From the NCBI GenBank assembly GCA_013821525.1, contig JACDGR010000186.1:1-6798 (forward strand): DNA of 6,798 nucleotides, read 5' to 3'. The notes beneath the pieces were generated by a model. It was not told where the DNA came from. It worked only from the letters and a program-made list of their open reading frames with translations, and did not search any database. A program made the position numbers and the translations under genes. Below, piece by piece: positions 1-5,991 of the stretch. Position 1 is the stretch's first letter, and each line of letters starts with the position of its first letter. This DNA is from Actinomycetota bacterium (GTDB taxonomy: Bacteria; Actinomycetota; Thermoleophilia; Gaiellales; Gaiellaceae).

Positions 1-728
1 CGGCCAGCGAGCCGCACGTCCAGGATCTCAGCCGGTTCCTGAATACGCTCGGCGCGAAGATCGAAGGCATCGGCTCAAATGTTCTGCACATTCGCGGCGT
101 CGAGCGTCTCTTCGGCGGCGCCTACTCGATCGGGCCGGAGCACATCGAGGTCGGGAGCTTCATCGGCATGGCGGCCGTCACCGGCGGCGACATCACGATC
201 GAGGGCGTCGCGCCGGGCGACTTCTGGCCGGTGCTCCCGGTGTTGCGCAGGCTCGGCGTCGAGGTCGAGCTGGGGGACGACTGGATCCGCGTTCCGCCCG
301 ACCAACAGCTCGAGATCAAGGACGACCTGGGCGGGGCGATCCCAAAGGTCGAGGACGGCCCCTGGCCGCAGTTCCCCGCCGACCTCACGTCAATCGCGGT
401 GATCGTCGCGACGCAGGCGAAGGGCACGGTGCTCGTCTTCGAGAAGATGTTCGAGAGTCGGCTCTTCTTCGTCGACAAGCTCGTGTCGATGGGCGCGCGC
501 ATCATCCTCTGCGACCCGCACCGCGTCGTGATCACCGGCAAGTCGCCGCTCTTCGGCCAGCGGATGTCGAGCCCCGATATCCGCGCAGGAATGGCGATGG
601 TGATCGCAGCGCTCTGCGCCGAAGGCACGTCGACGATCGGCGATGCCTACCAGATCGATAAGGGCTACGAACGCATCGACGAGCGCCTGCGCTCGCTCGG
701 CGCGCACATCGAACGCGTCGAGACGTAG
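1..728 (+). CDS. murA: UDP-N-acetylglucosamine 1-carboxyvinyltransferase (MurA), C-terminal part
   Basis: This is the 3' portion of murA, open from the left edge (reading frame begins at base 3) and ending in TAG; about 240 residues are visible. MurA transfers enolpyruvyl from PEP to UDP-GlcNAc, the first committed cytoplasmic step of peptidoglycan synthesis. Visible family signatures are ASEPHVQDL at the left edge, IEVGSFIGMAAVTGG, the FPTD-type loop written here as FPADL (codons 372-386, keeping the catalytic-loop Asp, with Thr changed to Ala), the PDIRAGMAMV segment whose Arg (codon 582-584) matches the PEP-binding Arg397 of E. coli MurA, and the C-terminal GYERIDERLRSLGAHIERV. The N-terminal half, including the fosfomycin-target Cys loop, lies outside the window, so fosfomycin sensitivity cannot be judged. 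The related EPSP synthase is ruled out by the C-terminal GYERI...LGA motif. Confidence 0.96.
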   Translation, partial: ASEPHVQDLSRFLNTLGAKIEGIGSNVLHIRGVERLFGGAYSIGPEHIEVGSFIGMAAVTGGDITIEGVAPGDFWPVLPVLRRLGVEVELGDDWIRVPPDQQLEIKDDLGGAIPKVEDGPWPQFPADLTSIAVIVATQAKGTVLVFEKMFESRLFFVDKLVSMGARIILCDPHRVVITGKSPLFGQRMSSPDIRAGMAMVIAALCAEGTSTIGDAYQIDKGYERIDERLRSLGAHIERVET

Positions 729-767
729 CCACCGAGCGGGGGCGGAGGCCCGCGGCGTGCAACCCGG

Positions 768-773
768 TACGCT
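768..773 (+). promoter_or_regulatory. Possible -10 element (TACGCT) for a leaderless hisB-like transcript
   Basis: The hexamer TACGCT fits the actinobacterial -10 pattern TANNNT and ends 8 nt before the ATG at 782. Transcription would then begin at or just before the start codon. The hisB-like gene has no Shine-Dalgarno sequence, which fits a leaderless mRNA. The 53-bp gap after murA is the longest in the window. No TTGACA-like -35 is visible, and a random TANNNT match is possible. Confidence 0.25.
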
Positions 774-781
774 CAGTCGCA

Positions 782-1309
782 ATGGACAGGACACAAACAG
801 GTGTACGCGTCGCGCTAGCGGCGCAAGGCTCGGCGAACGTCGCAACGGGGTTGACGGTGCTCGACCATCTCGTCAATGAGCTGGCCCGTAGCGGCGGGTT
901 CAAGGTCGCCCTCGAGGTGGCGCCCGACAGCCCGGACGAGGCAGTCGCTGCTGCCGGCAACGCCCTCGGCGTCGCCTTCCGCGACCGGCTCGCGCCCCCT
1001 GCCTCGGGTATCGGCTGGGCGCTCGCTCCCGCAGCTGAAGCGCTCGCGGCCGCCGCGCTCGAGCGGGACGACGACGCGCGGCTCGTCACGAACGTCGACT
1101 TTTCAGGCCAGCGCGTCGGCGGTCTGAACACGGACGTGACTTCGCGCTTTCTCCGCGAGCTCGCGGAAGCGGCCAGCCTCAACCTGCACGTGCGCCTGCT
1201 CGAGGGAACAGACCCGCAGCATGTGCTGACGGCAATCTTCAAAGCGGTCGGCGCCGCGCTCGGACAGGCCTGCCGGCTCGCGCCACCATCCGAGGAGGAG
1301 GGCACGTGA
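782..1309 (+). CDS. HisB-like (imidazoleglycerol-phosphate dehydratase family) protein lacking metal-binding motifs
   Basis: The 175-residue product aligns by eye along the full length of imidazoleglycerol-phosphate dehydratase (HisB/IGPD; usually about 195 residues). The N-terminal beta segment plus TGLTVLDHLVNELARSGGF matches the family's TG-GFLDHML-Q-A-HGGF; FSGQRVGGLNTDVTSRFLREL matches the SGR...F segment; LHVRLLEG matches the TLH segment; and FKAVGAALGQA matches FKA-ARALR-A. The two HHxxE manganese motifs are not intact. The first (DDHHTVEDT in HisB) is replaced by a shorter stretch around SPDEAVAAA (residues 50-58). The second (HHxxE) is PQHVLTA (145-151), keeping one His. His29 and His136 match other metal-site histidines and remain. 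Dehydratase activity on imidazoleglycerol phosphate is therefore doubtful. No other his gene is near; neighbours are murA and ridA. ATG start without a Shine-Dalgarno sequence; the stop overlaps ridA as GTGA. The homology is fairly sure; the function is unknown. Confidence 0.8.
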   Translation: MDRTQTGVRVALAAQGSANVATGLTVLDHLVNELARSGGFKVALEVAPDSPDEAVAAAGNALGVAFRDRLAPPASGIGWALAPAAEALAAAALERDDDARLVTNVDFSGQRVGGLNTDVTSRFLRELAEAASLNLHVRLLEGTDPQHVLTAIFKAVGAALGQACRLAPPSEEEGT

Positions 1310-1692
1310 GCAAGGAACCCGTTCGCACCGAAGCAGCACCCGCACCGTTTCAGGGCGCGCCCTACTCGCAGGCGATCAAAGCCAATGGCCTCGTCTTCGT
1401 CTCGGGGCAGCTCGCACTGCGACCCGGCGAGAAGGAACTCGTCCCCGGCGACATCACAGAGCAGACGGAGCAGGTGTTCGCAAACCTGACCGCGATCCTC
1501 GAGGCCTCCGGCTCGTCGCTCGCGCAGCTCGTGAAGACGACCGTGTTCCTCCAGAACCTCGACGATTTCGCCGGGATGAACGAGGTGTACGCGAAATACG
1601 TCGGCGACACACCACCTGCGCGTTCGACCGTGGAGGTCGCGAAGCTGCCATCGGGCGCACTCGTCGAAGTCGAGGCGATCGCTCTCGCCTGA
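1306..1692 (+). CDS. ridA: RidA/YjgF-family reactive imine/enamine deaminase
   Basis: The 128-residue product is a standard-length RidA (YjgF/YER057c/UK114 family). This cytosolic trimer hydrolyses reactive enamine/imine intermediates, such as 2-aminoacrylate from PLP enzymes, to ketoacids and ammonia. Landmarks are APYSQAIKANGLVFVSGQ (residues 18-35), the TTVFLQNLDDF strand-helix (78-88), and the active-site segment PPARSTVEVAKLP (103-115). Arg106 corresponds to the essential Arg105 of E. coli RidA and Glu121 to Glu120; the Cys107 position is Thr108. Retention of the Arg favours a true deaminase. It starts at GTG, 7 nt after a strong AGGAGG (1293-1298), and shares GTGA with the preceding hisB-like stop, indicating translational coupling. 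A PLP-binding protein gene (yggS) lies downstream, consistent with a shared theme of PLP and imine handling, but that link is inference. Confidence 0.95.
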   Translation: MSKEPVRTEAAPAPFQGAPYSQAIKANGLVFVSGQLALRPGEKELVPGDITEQTEQVFANLTAILEASGSSLAQLVKTTVFLQNLDDFAGMNEVYAKYVGDTPPARSTVEVAKLPSGALVEVEAIALA

Positions 1693-1713
1693 GTCGCACC
1701 ACGGAACGCGCTC

Positions 1714-1718
1714 GAGGA
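1714..1718 (+). promoter_or_regulatory. Shine-Dalgarno (GAGGA) deciding a probable ATC start of cca
   Basis: GAGGA lies 8 nt upstream of ATC at 1727-1729. Between the ridA stop (1692) and the GTG at 1766 the cca frame contains no ATG, GTG or TTG, so this purine-rich site best marks where translation begins. The GTG at 1766 has no comparable ribosome binding site. Confidence 0.45.
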
Positions 1719-1726
1719 ACAACGCA

Positions 1727-3127
1727 ATCGAGGAGTACATCCGCTCCCTCGACCTCGAAGCCTACGTGGTCGGTGGGTCGGTTCGTGACGCACTGCGCGG
1801 TGTCGAGGCGAAGGACGCCGACTTTCTCGTCCCCGGCTACGACATCGACGGCTTGCGCGCCGCGCTGGCGCCGCACGGTGGGACCGAGGAGCTCGTTGTT
1901 GCCGGTCGCCCGGTCGGGGTGCGTCACTACCCGCGCCAGCGTCCACTGCGCGGCAAGGTTCCCGCTGGCATCGAGCTTGCGCCACCGCGCCGCGAGGTGT
2001 CGACCGGCCCCGGTCGTCACGACTTCGAGATCGTCGTCGATCCGACTGCGACTGTCGAGGAGGATCTCGAGCGCCGCGACTTCACGGTCAACGCAATGGC
2101 GCGGCGGCTCTCGGATGGAGCCCTCGTCGACCCGTTCGGCGGACAACGCGACCTCGAGGCGCACGTACTCCGCACCGTCACACCGAACAGCTTCGCCGAG
2201 GATCCGCTGCGCATCATTCGCGGGCTTCGGTTCGTGTCGCAGCTCGGACTGCAGCCCGACGAACAAACGCTCCGGCAGATGCGCGACGGTGCCGCAAGCG
2301 TGCGGCTCGTCTCGGCGGAGCGCATCGGCGGCGGGCTCGGAGCAGACGGCATGGGGGAGCTGTCGAAGCTGCTGCTGGGCGATCGGCCGGCCACTGCCCT
2401 CCGAATCGCGCGGGACACCGGCGTGCTCGTCGAATTGCTGCCGGAGTTCGCCGCGACGGTCGGCTTCGAGCAGGAGAGCAAGTACCACAGCATGACCGTC
2501 GACGAGCACACCTTCGAGGTCGTACAGGCGGCGGCGGATGCGGGCGCGCCCCTCCGCGTCCGGCTCGCCGCGCTGTTCCACGACGTCGGCAAGCCGCACG
2601 TCGCGTGGCGCGGCACGGACGGCCGGTTGCACTACTACGCCAAGCACGGATATTCGACGAAGAGCCATGAGCAGGTGAGCGCCGAGCTCGCAGGCGTGGC
2701 TCTCGATCGGCTGCGGTATCCAAACGAGCTGCGCCGGCGCGTCGTGCGAATCGTGCGCGGCCACATGCTCGACCCGGGCAAGGCAGACCCGGTTCGCGCG
2801 CGCAAGCTCCTGGCGCGTTTCGGCGATGGGCTGGCGATTGATCTGCTCGAGCACAAGCAGGCCGACCTGCGCGGCAAGGGCGTATCGCCACCCGTCGCAG
2901 AGCTCGAGCGGCTCGCGGCGTTTCGCAAGGTCGTCGAGCGCGAGCAGCGAAGCCCGCACCGGCTACGCGATCTCGTGGTCAGCGGCGACGATCTGATCGC
3001 ACTCGGCTACGCACCGGGGCCTGCGATCGGGCGGGCGCTGCAGGCCCTGCTTGCCGCAGTCGTTGTCGATCCGACGCTGAACACGCGCGACGAGCTGCTC
3101 ACTCGCAGCAAGGAGCTCCTCGGATGA
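1727..3127 (+). CDS. cca: CCA-adding tRNA nucleotidyltransferase / poly(A)-polymerase family with HD domain
   Basis: A class II nucleotidyltransferase that adds or repairs the 3' CCA of tRNA using CTP and ATP. Numbering runs from the preferred ATC start (466 residues; subtract 13 for the GTG at 1766). The head domain has YVVGGSVRD, the catalytic DAD (Asp30 and Asp32), the NTP-binding RRDFTVNAMA (Asp118), DPFGGQRDL and the EDPLRIIRGLRF motif. The C-terminal part carries an HD phosphohydrolase-like domain (FHDVGKP, His285-Asp286). The GTG at 1766 would begin at VGGSVRD and remove the helix and first strand (IEEYIRSLDLEAYV) that the family normally keeps, with no ribosome binding site. ATC at 1727 has GAGGA 8 nt upstream and gives a normal N-terminus. 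A base error (ATG read as ATC) is an alternative. Poly(A) polymerase activity cannot be excluded. It ends in an ATGA overlap with pgeF. Confidence 0.9.
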   Translation: MEEYIRSLDLEAYVVGGSVRDALRGVEAKDADFLVPGYDIDGLRAALAPHGGTEELVVAGRPVGVRHYPRQRPLRGKVPAGIELAPPRREVSTGPGRHDFEIVVDPTATVEEDLERRDFTVNAMARRLSDGALVDPFGGQRDLEAHVLRTVTPNSFAEDPLRIIRGLRFVSQLGLQPDEQTLRQMRDGAASVRLVSAERIGGGLGADGMGELSKLLLGDRPATALRIARDTGVLVELLPEFAATVGFEQESKYHSMTVDEHTFEVVQAAADAGAPLRVRLAALFHDVGKPHVAWRGTDGRLHYYAKHGYSTKSHEQVSAELAGVALDRLRYPNELRRRVVRIVRGHMLDPGKADPVRARKLLARFGDGLAIDLLEHKQADLRGKGVSPPVAELERLAAFRKVVEREQRSPHRLRDLVVSGDDLIALGYAPGPAIGRALQALLAAVVVDPTLNTRDELLTRSKELLG

Positions 3128-3807
3128 TCTTCTGGCACGAGCCGGGCTACGTGGTCGCGTTCACGACGCGCGTGGGCGGCGTTAGCGTGGCGCCGTACGC
3201 GTCGCTGAACCTGACACGCGGCACAGGTGACGACGCGGCGAACGTCGAGGAGAACCGCCGCCTTGCTTGCGAAGATCTTAGCCTCGAGTACGGCCGGCTC
3301 GCGTTCAACCGGCAGGTGCATTCCGACACGGTGCTACGCGCCGAAGCCGGTGTCCGCGGGCAAGCCGGCGACGGGCTCTGGACGGACGAGCGAGGCATCC
3401 CGCTCCTCGCAATGTCCGCCGATTGTCTGCCGATCGCGATCGTCTCCACTGGCCCTCGTCGTGCGCTGGCAGTACTGCACGCCGGGTGGCGCGGCCTCGC
3501 CGACGGCATCATCGCGGCCGGGGTGGCAGCGCTCGGCGACGGGCCGAAGGCCGCGATCGTCGGCCCGGCGATCGGGCCGTGCTGCTACGAGGTCGGCCCA
3601 GAGGTATCGGAGCGATTCGACGAAGACCTGACGGTCGACGCGAAGCTCGATCTCTGGAGCGCCGCCGAGCGCAGGCTGCGCGCTGCCGGTGTCGAGCGGG
3701 TCGAACAGGTGAACCTCTGCACGCACGATCATCCCGAGCTCTTCTTCTCCCATCGGCGCGACGGCCTTGCACGCGGCGTTCAGGGGGTGATCGGTGCTCT
3801 CGCCTGA
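3124..3807 (+). CDS. pgeF: Peptidoglycan editing factor PgeF / YfiH (DUF152) family multicopper-oxidase-like protein
   Basis: The 227-residue product is a full-length member of the YfiH/PgeF (Cu-oxidase_4, LACC1-like) family. Family members have been reported to prevent misincorporation of L-Ser at the L-Ala position of the peptidoglycan stem and, in other studies, to act as purine nucleoside hydrolases/phosphorylases or polyphenol oxidases; the substrate here cannot be decided. Conserved features are FTTRVGGVS (residues 13-21), QVHSDTV with His66, ADCLPI with Cys101, HAGWRG with His119 (together the metal/catalytic triad), GPAIGPCCYEVG and the C-terminal FFSHRRDG. It starts with ATG inside the cca stop (ATGA); AAGGAG at 3110-3115 lies 8 nt upstream. 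Position ahead of yggS and sepF matches the conserved actinobacterial division cluster, where this gene usually follows ftsZ; here cca precedes it instead. Confidence 0.95.
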   Translation: MIFWHEPGYVVAFTTRVGGVSVAPYASLNLTRGTGDDAANVEENRRLACEDLSLEYGRLAFNRQVHSDTVLRAEAGVRGQAGDGLWTDERGIPLLAMSADCLPIAIVSTGPRRALAVLHAGWRGLADGIIAAGVAALGDGPKAAIVGPAIGPCCYEVGPEVSERFDEDLTVDAKLDLWSAAERRLRAAGVERVEQVNLCTHDHPELFFSHRRDGLARGVQGVIGALA

Positions 3808-4384
3808 GCAGATCCGCGCGCGCTATGCAGAGGTGCAAGCAAAGGTGGGACCGGAGGTCACTGTCGTCGCGGCGACCAAGTACGTCGCGCTCGCCGACAT
3901 GGCGGCACTGATCGACGCCGGCGTGACGACCGTTGGCGAGAATCGAGCGCAGGATCTCGAGGCGAAGCACGCCGAGTACGGCGACGCGTTCCGCTGGCAT
4001 TTCATCGGGCACCTACAGTCGAACAAGGTGAAGGTCGTGAACCGGATCTGCACGCTCGTCCACTCGCTCGACTCCGAGTCGGCGGCGCGACGGCTCGAGG
4101 TGCCCGCTCTCGTTCAGGTGAACCTGGCCGGAGAGCTGTCGAAAGCCGGCATCGAGCCCGGCGAGATCGGCCGTTTCCTCGAACACGACGTCCGGGGTCT
4201 CTCGACGATGCCACCCGCCGCGACGGCGCCCGATCAGTCGCGCGCCTGGTTCGCGGGGCTACGAGAACTGGCCCGCGAGCACGGTCTCGCGGATCTCTCG
4301 ATGGGCACCACGCAGGACTTTGGGGTCGCCGCCGAAGAAGGGGCGACGTACGTGCGCGTCGGTTCGATCCTCTTTCACGATTAA
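3794..4384 (+). CDS. yggS: YggS/PLPBP-family pyridoxal-phosphate homeostasis protein (compact form)
   Basis: A PLP-binding, alanine-racemase-fold-type barrel protein that buffers cellular PLP and affects amino-acid and keto-acid metabolism; no enzymatic activity is established for the family. Signatures are AATKYV with the Schiff-base Lys29, VGENRAQ (47-53), WHFIGHLQSNKVK (68-80), HSLDS (90-94), VQVNLAGELSKAG (107-119), TMPP (138-141), LSMGTTQDF (168-176) and the phosphate-binding end GATYVRVGSILF (183-194). At 196 residues it is shorter than the usual 220-235. The N-terminal helix is brief, and the linkers before VQVN and between TMPP and LSMG are trimmed, but all motifs remain in order, so it is compact rather than broken. 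GTG start, 6 nt after AGGGGG (3782-3787), overlapping pgeF by 14 bp, so probably translationally coupled. Confidence 0.94.
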   Translation: MLSPEQIRARYAEVQAKVGPEVTVVAATKYVALADMAALIDAGVTTVGENRAQDLEAKHAEYGDAFRWHFIGHLQSNKVKVVNRICTLVHSLDSESAARRLEVPALVQVNLAGELSKAGIEPGEIGRFLEHDVRGLSTMPPAATAPDQSRAWFAGLRELAREHGLADLSMGTTQDFGVAAEEGATYVRVGSILFHD

Positions 4385-4396
4385 GCTCCCCAGCAC

Positions 4397-4969
4397 ATGG
4401 CCCTAGGCGACCTCTGGAACCGCACCCTCGTCTACTTCGGCATCGCTGAGGAGGACGACGACTGGGAGGACGAGGATGGCTTCGTCGCGGAGGAGAATCT
4501 CGAGCAGAGCTACCGGGAGCGGCCGAACGTTCGCCGGCTGACCCCGCGCCGCCGTGGCCAGGACTTCGACGACTGGACCGAGTCCGAATCCGACGCGCTC
4601 ACCTCGCGGGTGCCTGCCGTCCGTCCGTCGCGCGAGTCGCGTGTTCGCGAGATGCGGCCGCAGATCGAGGCCGTGCCGAACCCAGGCAGCGTCAAGGTTC
4701 ATCTGGTGCTTCCTCGGAGCTTCAACGACGCCCAGCAGATCGCCGACAAGTACAAGCAGGGGATCCCGGTGATCCTGAATCTCCAGAGTGCGGACAACGA
4801 GCTCTCGAAGCGCCTGATCGACTTCGCGAGCGGCCTGACCTACGCGCTGAACGGCGGCATGCAACGCGTTGCCGACAAGGTGTTCCTGCTGACGCCGCGA
4901 AACGTGGAGGTCTCTGCCGAGCAACGTGCGGCGCTGCTCGAGCGCGGCGGGTTCTTCAACCAGGCGTAG
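4397..4969 (+). CDS. sepF: Cell division protein SepF
   Basis: SepF anchors and bundles FtsZ filaments at the membrane and is essential for septation in actinobacteria, which lack FtsA. The 190-residue product has the expected three parts: an N-terminal amphipathic membrane-binding helix (about residues 1-16, ALGDLWNRTLVYFGI); a charged disordered linker (17-95), strongly acidic at first (EEDDDWEDEDGF) and Arg-rich later; and the C-terminal SepF domain (DUF552, about 97-172) with VKVHLVLPRSF, IPVILNL, LSKRLIDFASG, YALNGGMQRVADKVFLLTP. The dimerisation and FtsZ-binding core looks intact. ATG start 12 nt after the yggS stop. No Shine-Dalgarno is evident in the short gap, so re-initiation by ribosomes leaving yggS is likely. 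It sits in the canonical pgeF-yggS-sepF-yggT-divIVA order. Confidence 0.96.
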   Translation: MALGDLWNRTLVYFGIAEEDDDWEDEDGFVAEENLEQSYRERPNVRRLTPRRRGQDFDDWTESESDALTSRVPAVRPSRESRVREMRPQIEAVPNPGSVKVHLVLPRSFNDAQQIADKYKQGIPVILNLQSADNELSKRLIDFASGLTYALNGGMQRVADKVFLLTPRNVEVSAEQRAALLERGGFFNQA

Positions 4970-4977
4970 GAGTCCCG

Positions 4978-4997
4978 GCTCCCGGCGCGAAGGGAGC
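4978..4997 (+). promoter_or_regulatory. Hairpin overlapping the yggT ribosome binding site
   Basis: Perfect 6-bp inverted repeat: GCTCCC (4978-4983) and GGGAGC (4992-4997), with an 8-nt loop. The 3' arm contains most of the yggT Shine-Dalgarno AAGGGAG (4990-4996), so the folded RNA would mask it. It begins 8 nt after the sepF stop, so a ribosome terminating on sepF could open it. There is no U-tract, so it is not an intrinsic terminator. A 6-bp GC stem can arise by chance in DNA this GC-rich. Confidence 0.35.
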
Positions 4998-5000
4998 GAC

Positions 5001-5285
5001 GTGGTGCTCGACGCCCTCACCGAAGTCGAGCTGTTCGTGAACGCCTTCGTCAGCGTTTATATCCTCGCGATCCTCGCGTATATCCTGACGACCTGGGTGC
5101 AATTGCCGTACTCGCTGCGAGCCGCCCAGCGGTTTCTGAGCGACGTCTGCGAGCCGTATCTGCGGTTCTGGCGGCGCGTGAGTCCCTTGCGCACGGGGGC
5201 GATCGATCTCACCCCGATGATCGCCGTCTTCGCCCTGATCATTTTCGATCGCATCTTTGTCGCCGTGGTCGAGCGGCTCCACTGA
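5001..5285 (+). CDS. yggT: YggT-family small integral membrane protein
   Basis: A 94-residue protein of the YggT family (PF02325), conserved next to sepF and divIVA in Gram-positives and implicated in division or envelope organisation, with no defined biochemistry. It has two predicted membrane segments, about residues 9-31 and 70-90. Between them is the family loop with CEPYLRFWRRVSPL (50-63) and the signature GAIDLTPMIAVFAL (66-79), equivalent to the usual iDlSPivAi motif. GTG codons at 5001 and 5004 are both possible starts. AAGGGAG (4990-4996) is 4 nt from the first and 7 nt from the second, so 5004 has the better spacing; they differ by one residue. An open frame continues upstream through the end of sepF, but that part is a shadow of sepF. 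Confidence 0.92.
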   Translation: MVLDALTEVELFVNAFVSVYILAILAYILTTWVQLPYSLRAAQRFLSDVCEPYLRFWRRVSPLRTGAIDLTPMIAVFALIIFDRIFVAVVERLH

Positions 5286-5298
5286 GGAGGAGAGAGAC

Positions 5299-5982
5299 AT
5301 GCGTTACACACCCGTTGAGTTGAGGCACGTGCGCCCCGGGCGCGCGCTCCTTGGTTACAAGCGACCCGAGGTCGATCGTGTGCTGGAGGACGTCGCCGAG
5401 AGCTTCGAGGACGTCTGGCGCGAGCGCGGCGAGCTGACCGACAAGCTCGAGGACGTCGAGAAGCAGCTCGACGGGGTGCAGCAGAGAGAAACCCTGCTCG
5501 CCTCGACGCTCATCTCGGCCGAGCGCGCCGCTGCCGAGGCGAAGGATCTCGCCAAGCGCGAGGCAGAGGTGATCATCGCCGAGGCCCACCAGGAAGCTCG
5601 TTCGATCATGCGCACCGCGATGACCGAGCGCGAACGGCTCTTCGCCGAGTCGCGGCGCGTCGAGACGCTCCTTCGCGCGGCGCTCGGGATGGTCGAGGAG
5701 ACACGAGGCGAGCGCCCCGCGGCAACCGACCTTGCGGACGCGCTCGCTTCACCGCTCCTCGAGTGGCCGAAGCGAGAAGACACGCGCGAGTTCCAGCGGG
5801 TGTCCGAGCCTGGTTCGCAGCCCGGCGGTGACGCTTCGGCCGAGGGTGAGCAGGCGGCCCCCGGTGAGGCGCCTTTCGGCGGGGCGCCCCTGGGTGAAGC
5901 AGCGCAGCTGCCGCCCGTGACCGAAGCTCGGCCGGGCGAGGACGACGGCCCGTGGGCGGGTCGCGACTTCGCCTGGGGGTAA
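5299..5982 (+). CDS. divIVA: DivIVA/Wag31-type polar growth and division coiled-coil protein
   Basis: DivIVA recognises negatively curved membrane at poles and septa and recruits growth or division machinery; in actinobacteria (Wag31) it directs polar cell-wall growth. The 227-residue product starts with the lipid-binding domain MRYTPVELRHVRPGRALLGYKRPEVDRVL (residues 1-29, listed here only as landmark TPVEL, GYKRPEV and DRVL matches to LTP-DI, GYD-xEV and D-FL). A long Ala/Glu/Arg coiled coil follows (about 28-130), then a low-complexity Gly/Pro/Ala/Glu tail (about 135-218) ending in a small aromatic motif (PWAGRDFAWG). The tip residues Phe17-Arg18 of the B. subtilis protein are both Leu here. 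ATG at 5299 follows a strong AGGAGG (5285-5290) by 8 nt, the first base of which is the last base of the yggT stop. A TTG 42 nt upstream lies inside yggT and is unlikely. Confidence 0.93.
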   Translation: MRYTPVELRHVRPGRALLGYKRPEVDRVLEDVAESFEDVWRERGELTDKLEDVEKQLDGVQQRETLLASTLISAERAAAEAKDLAKREAEVIIAEAHQEARSIMRTAMTERERLFAESRRVETLLRAALGMVEETRGERPAATDLADALASPLLEWPKREDTREFQRVSEPGSQPGGDASAEGEQAAPGEAPFGGAPLGEAAQLPPVTEARPGEDDGPWAGRDFAWG

Positions 5983-5991
5983 CCTGGGCGC

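Noticed and set aside
736..753. GC-rich inverted repeat (GCGGG...CCCGC) just after murA, considered as a terminator
   Set aside because: The 5-bp stem is short and there is no following T-tract. In DNA this GC-rich such repeats are common, so it is not supported as an intrinsic terminator.
782..1309. Calling the hisB-like gene a functional hisB of histidine biosynthesis
   Set aside because: Neither HHxxE motif is intact, and no other histidine-pathway gene is nearby.
532..1740. Minus-strand open frame (402 codons) opposite murA, the hisB-like gene and ridA
   Set aside because: It crosses three sense genes and shows no motif; it is a mirror of sense-strand GC3 bias.
1766..1768. GTG as the start of cca
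   Set aside because: It begins at VGGSVRD, removing the conserved preceding helix and strand, and has no ribosome binding site. It stays possible only if the upstream in-frame homology is not translated.
1454..2959. Long minus-strand open frame (501 codons) opposite ridA/cca
   Set aside because: It lies antisense to a clearly homologous cca gene. Long antisense frames are expected in GC-rich codon usage, and the translation is low-complexity, Arg/Ala-rich, without recognisable motifs.
5257..5298. TTG-initiated N-terminal extension of divIVA by 14 residues
   Set aside because: It lies within yggT, encodes residues absent from the DivIVA family start, and the ATG at 5299 has a strong AGGAGG at good spacing.
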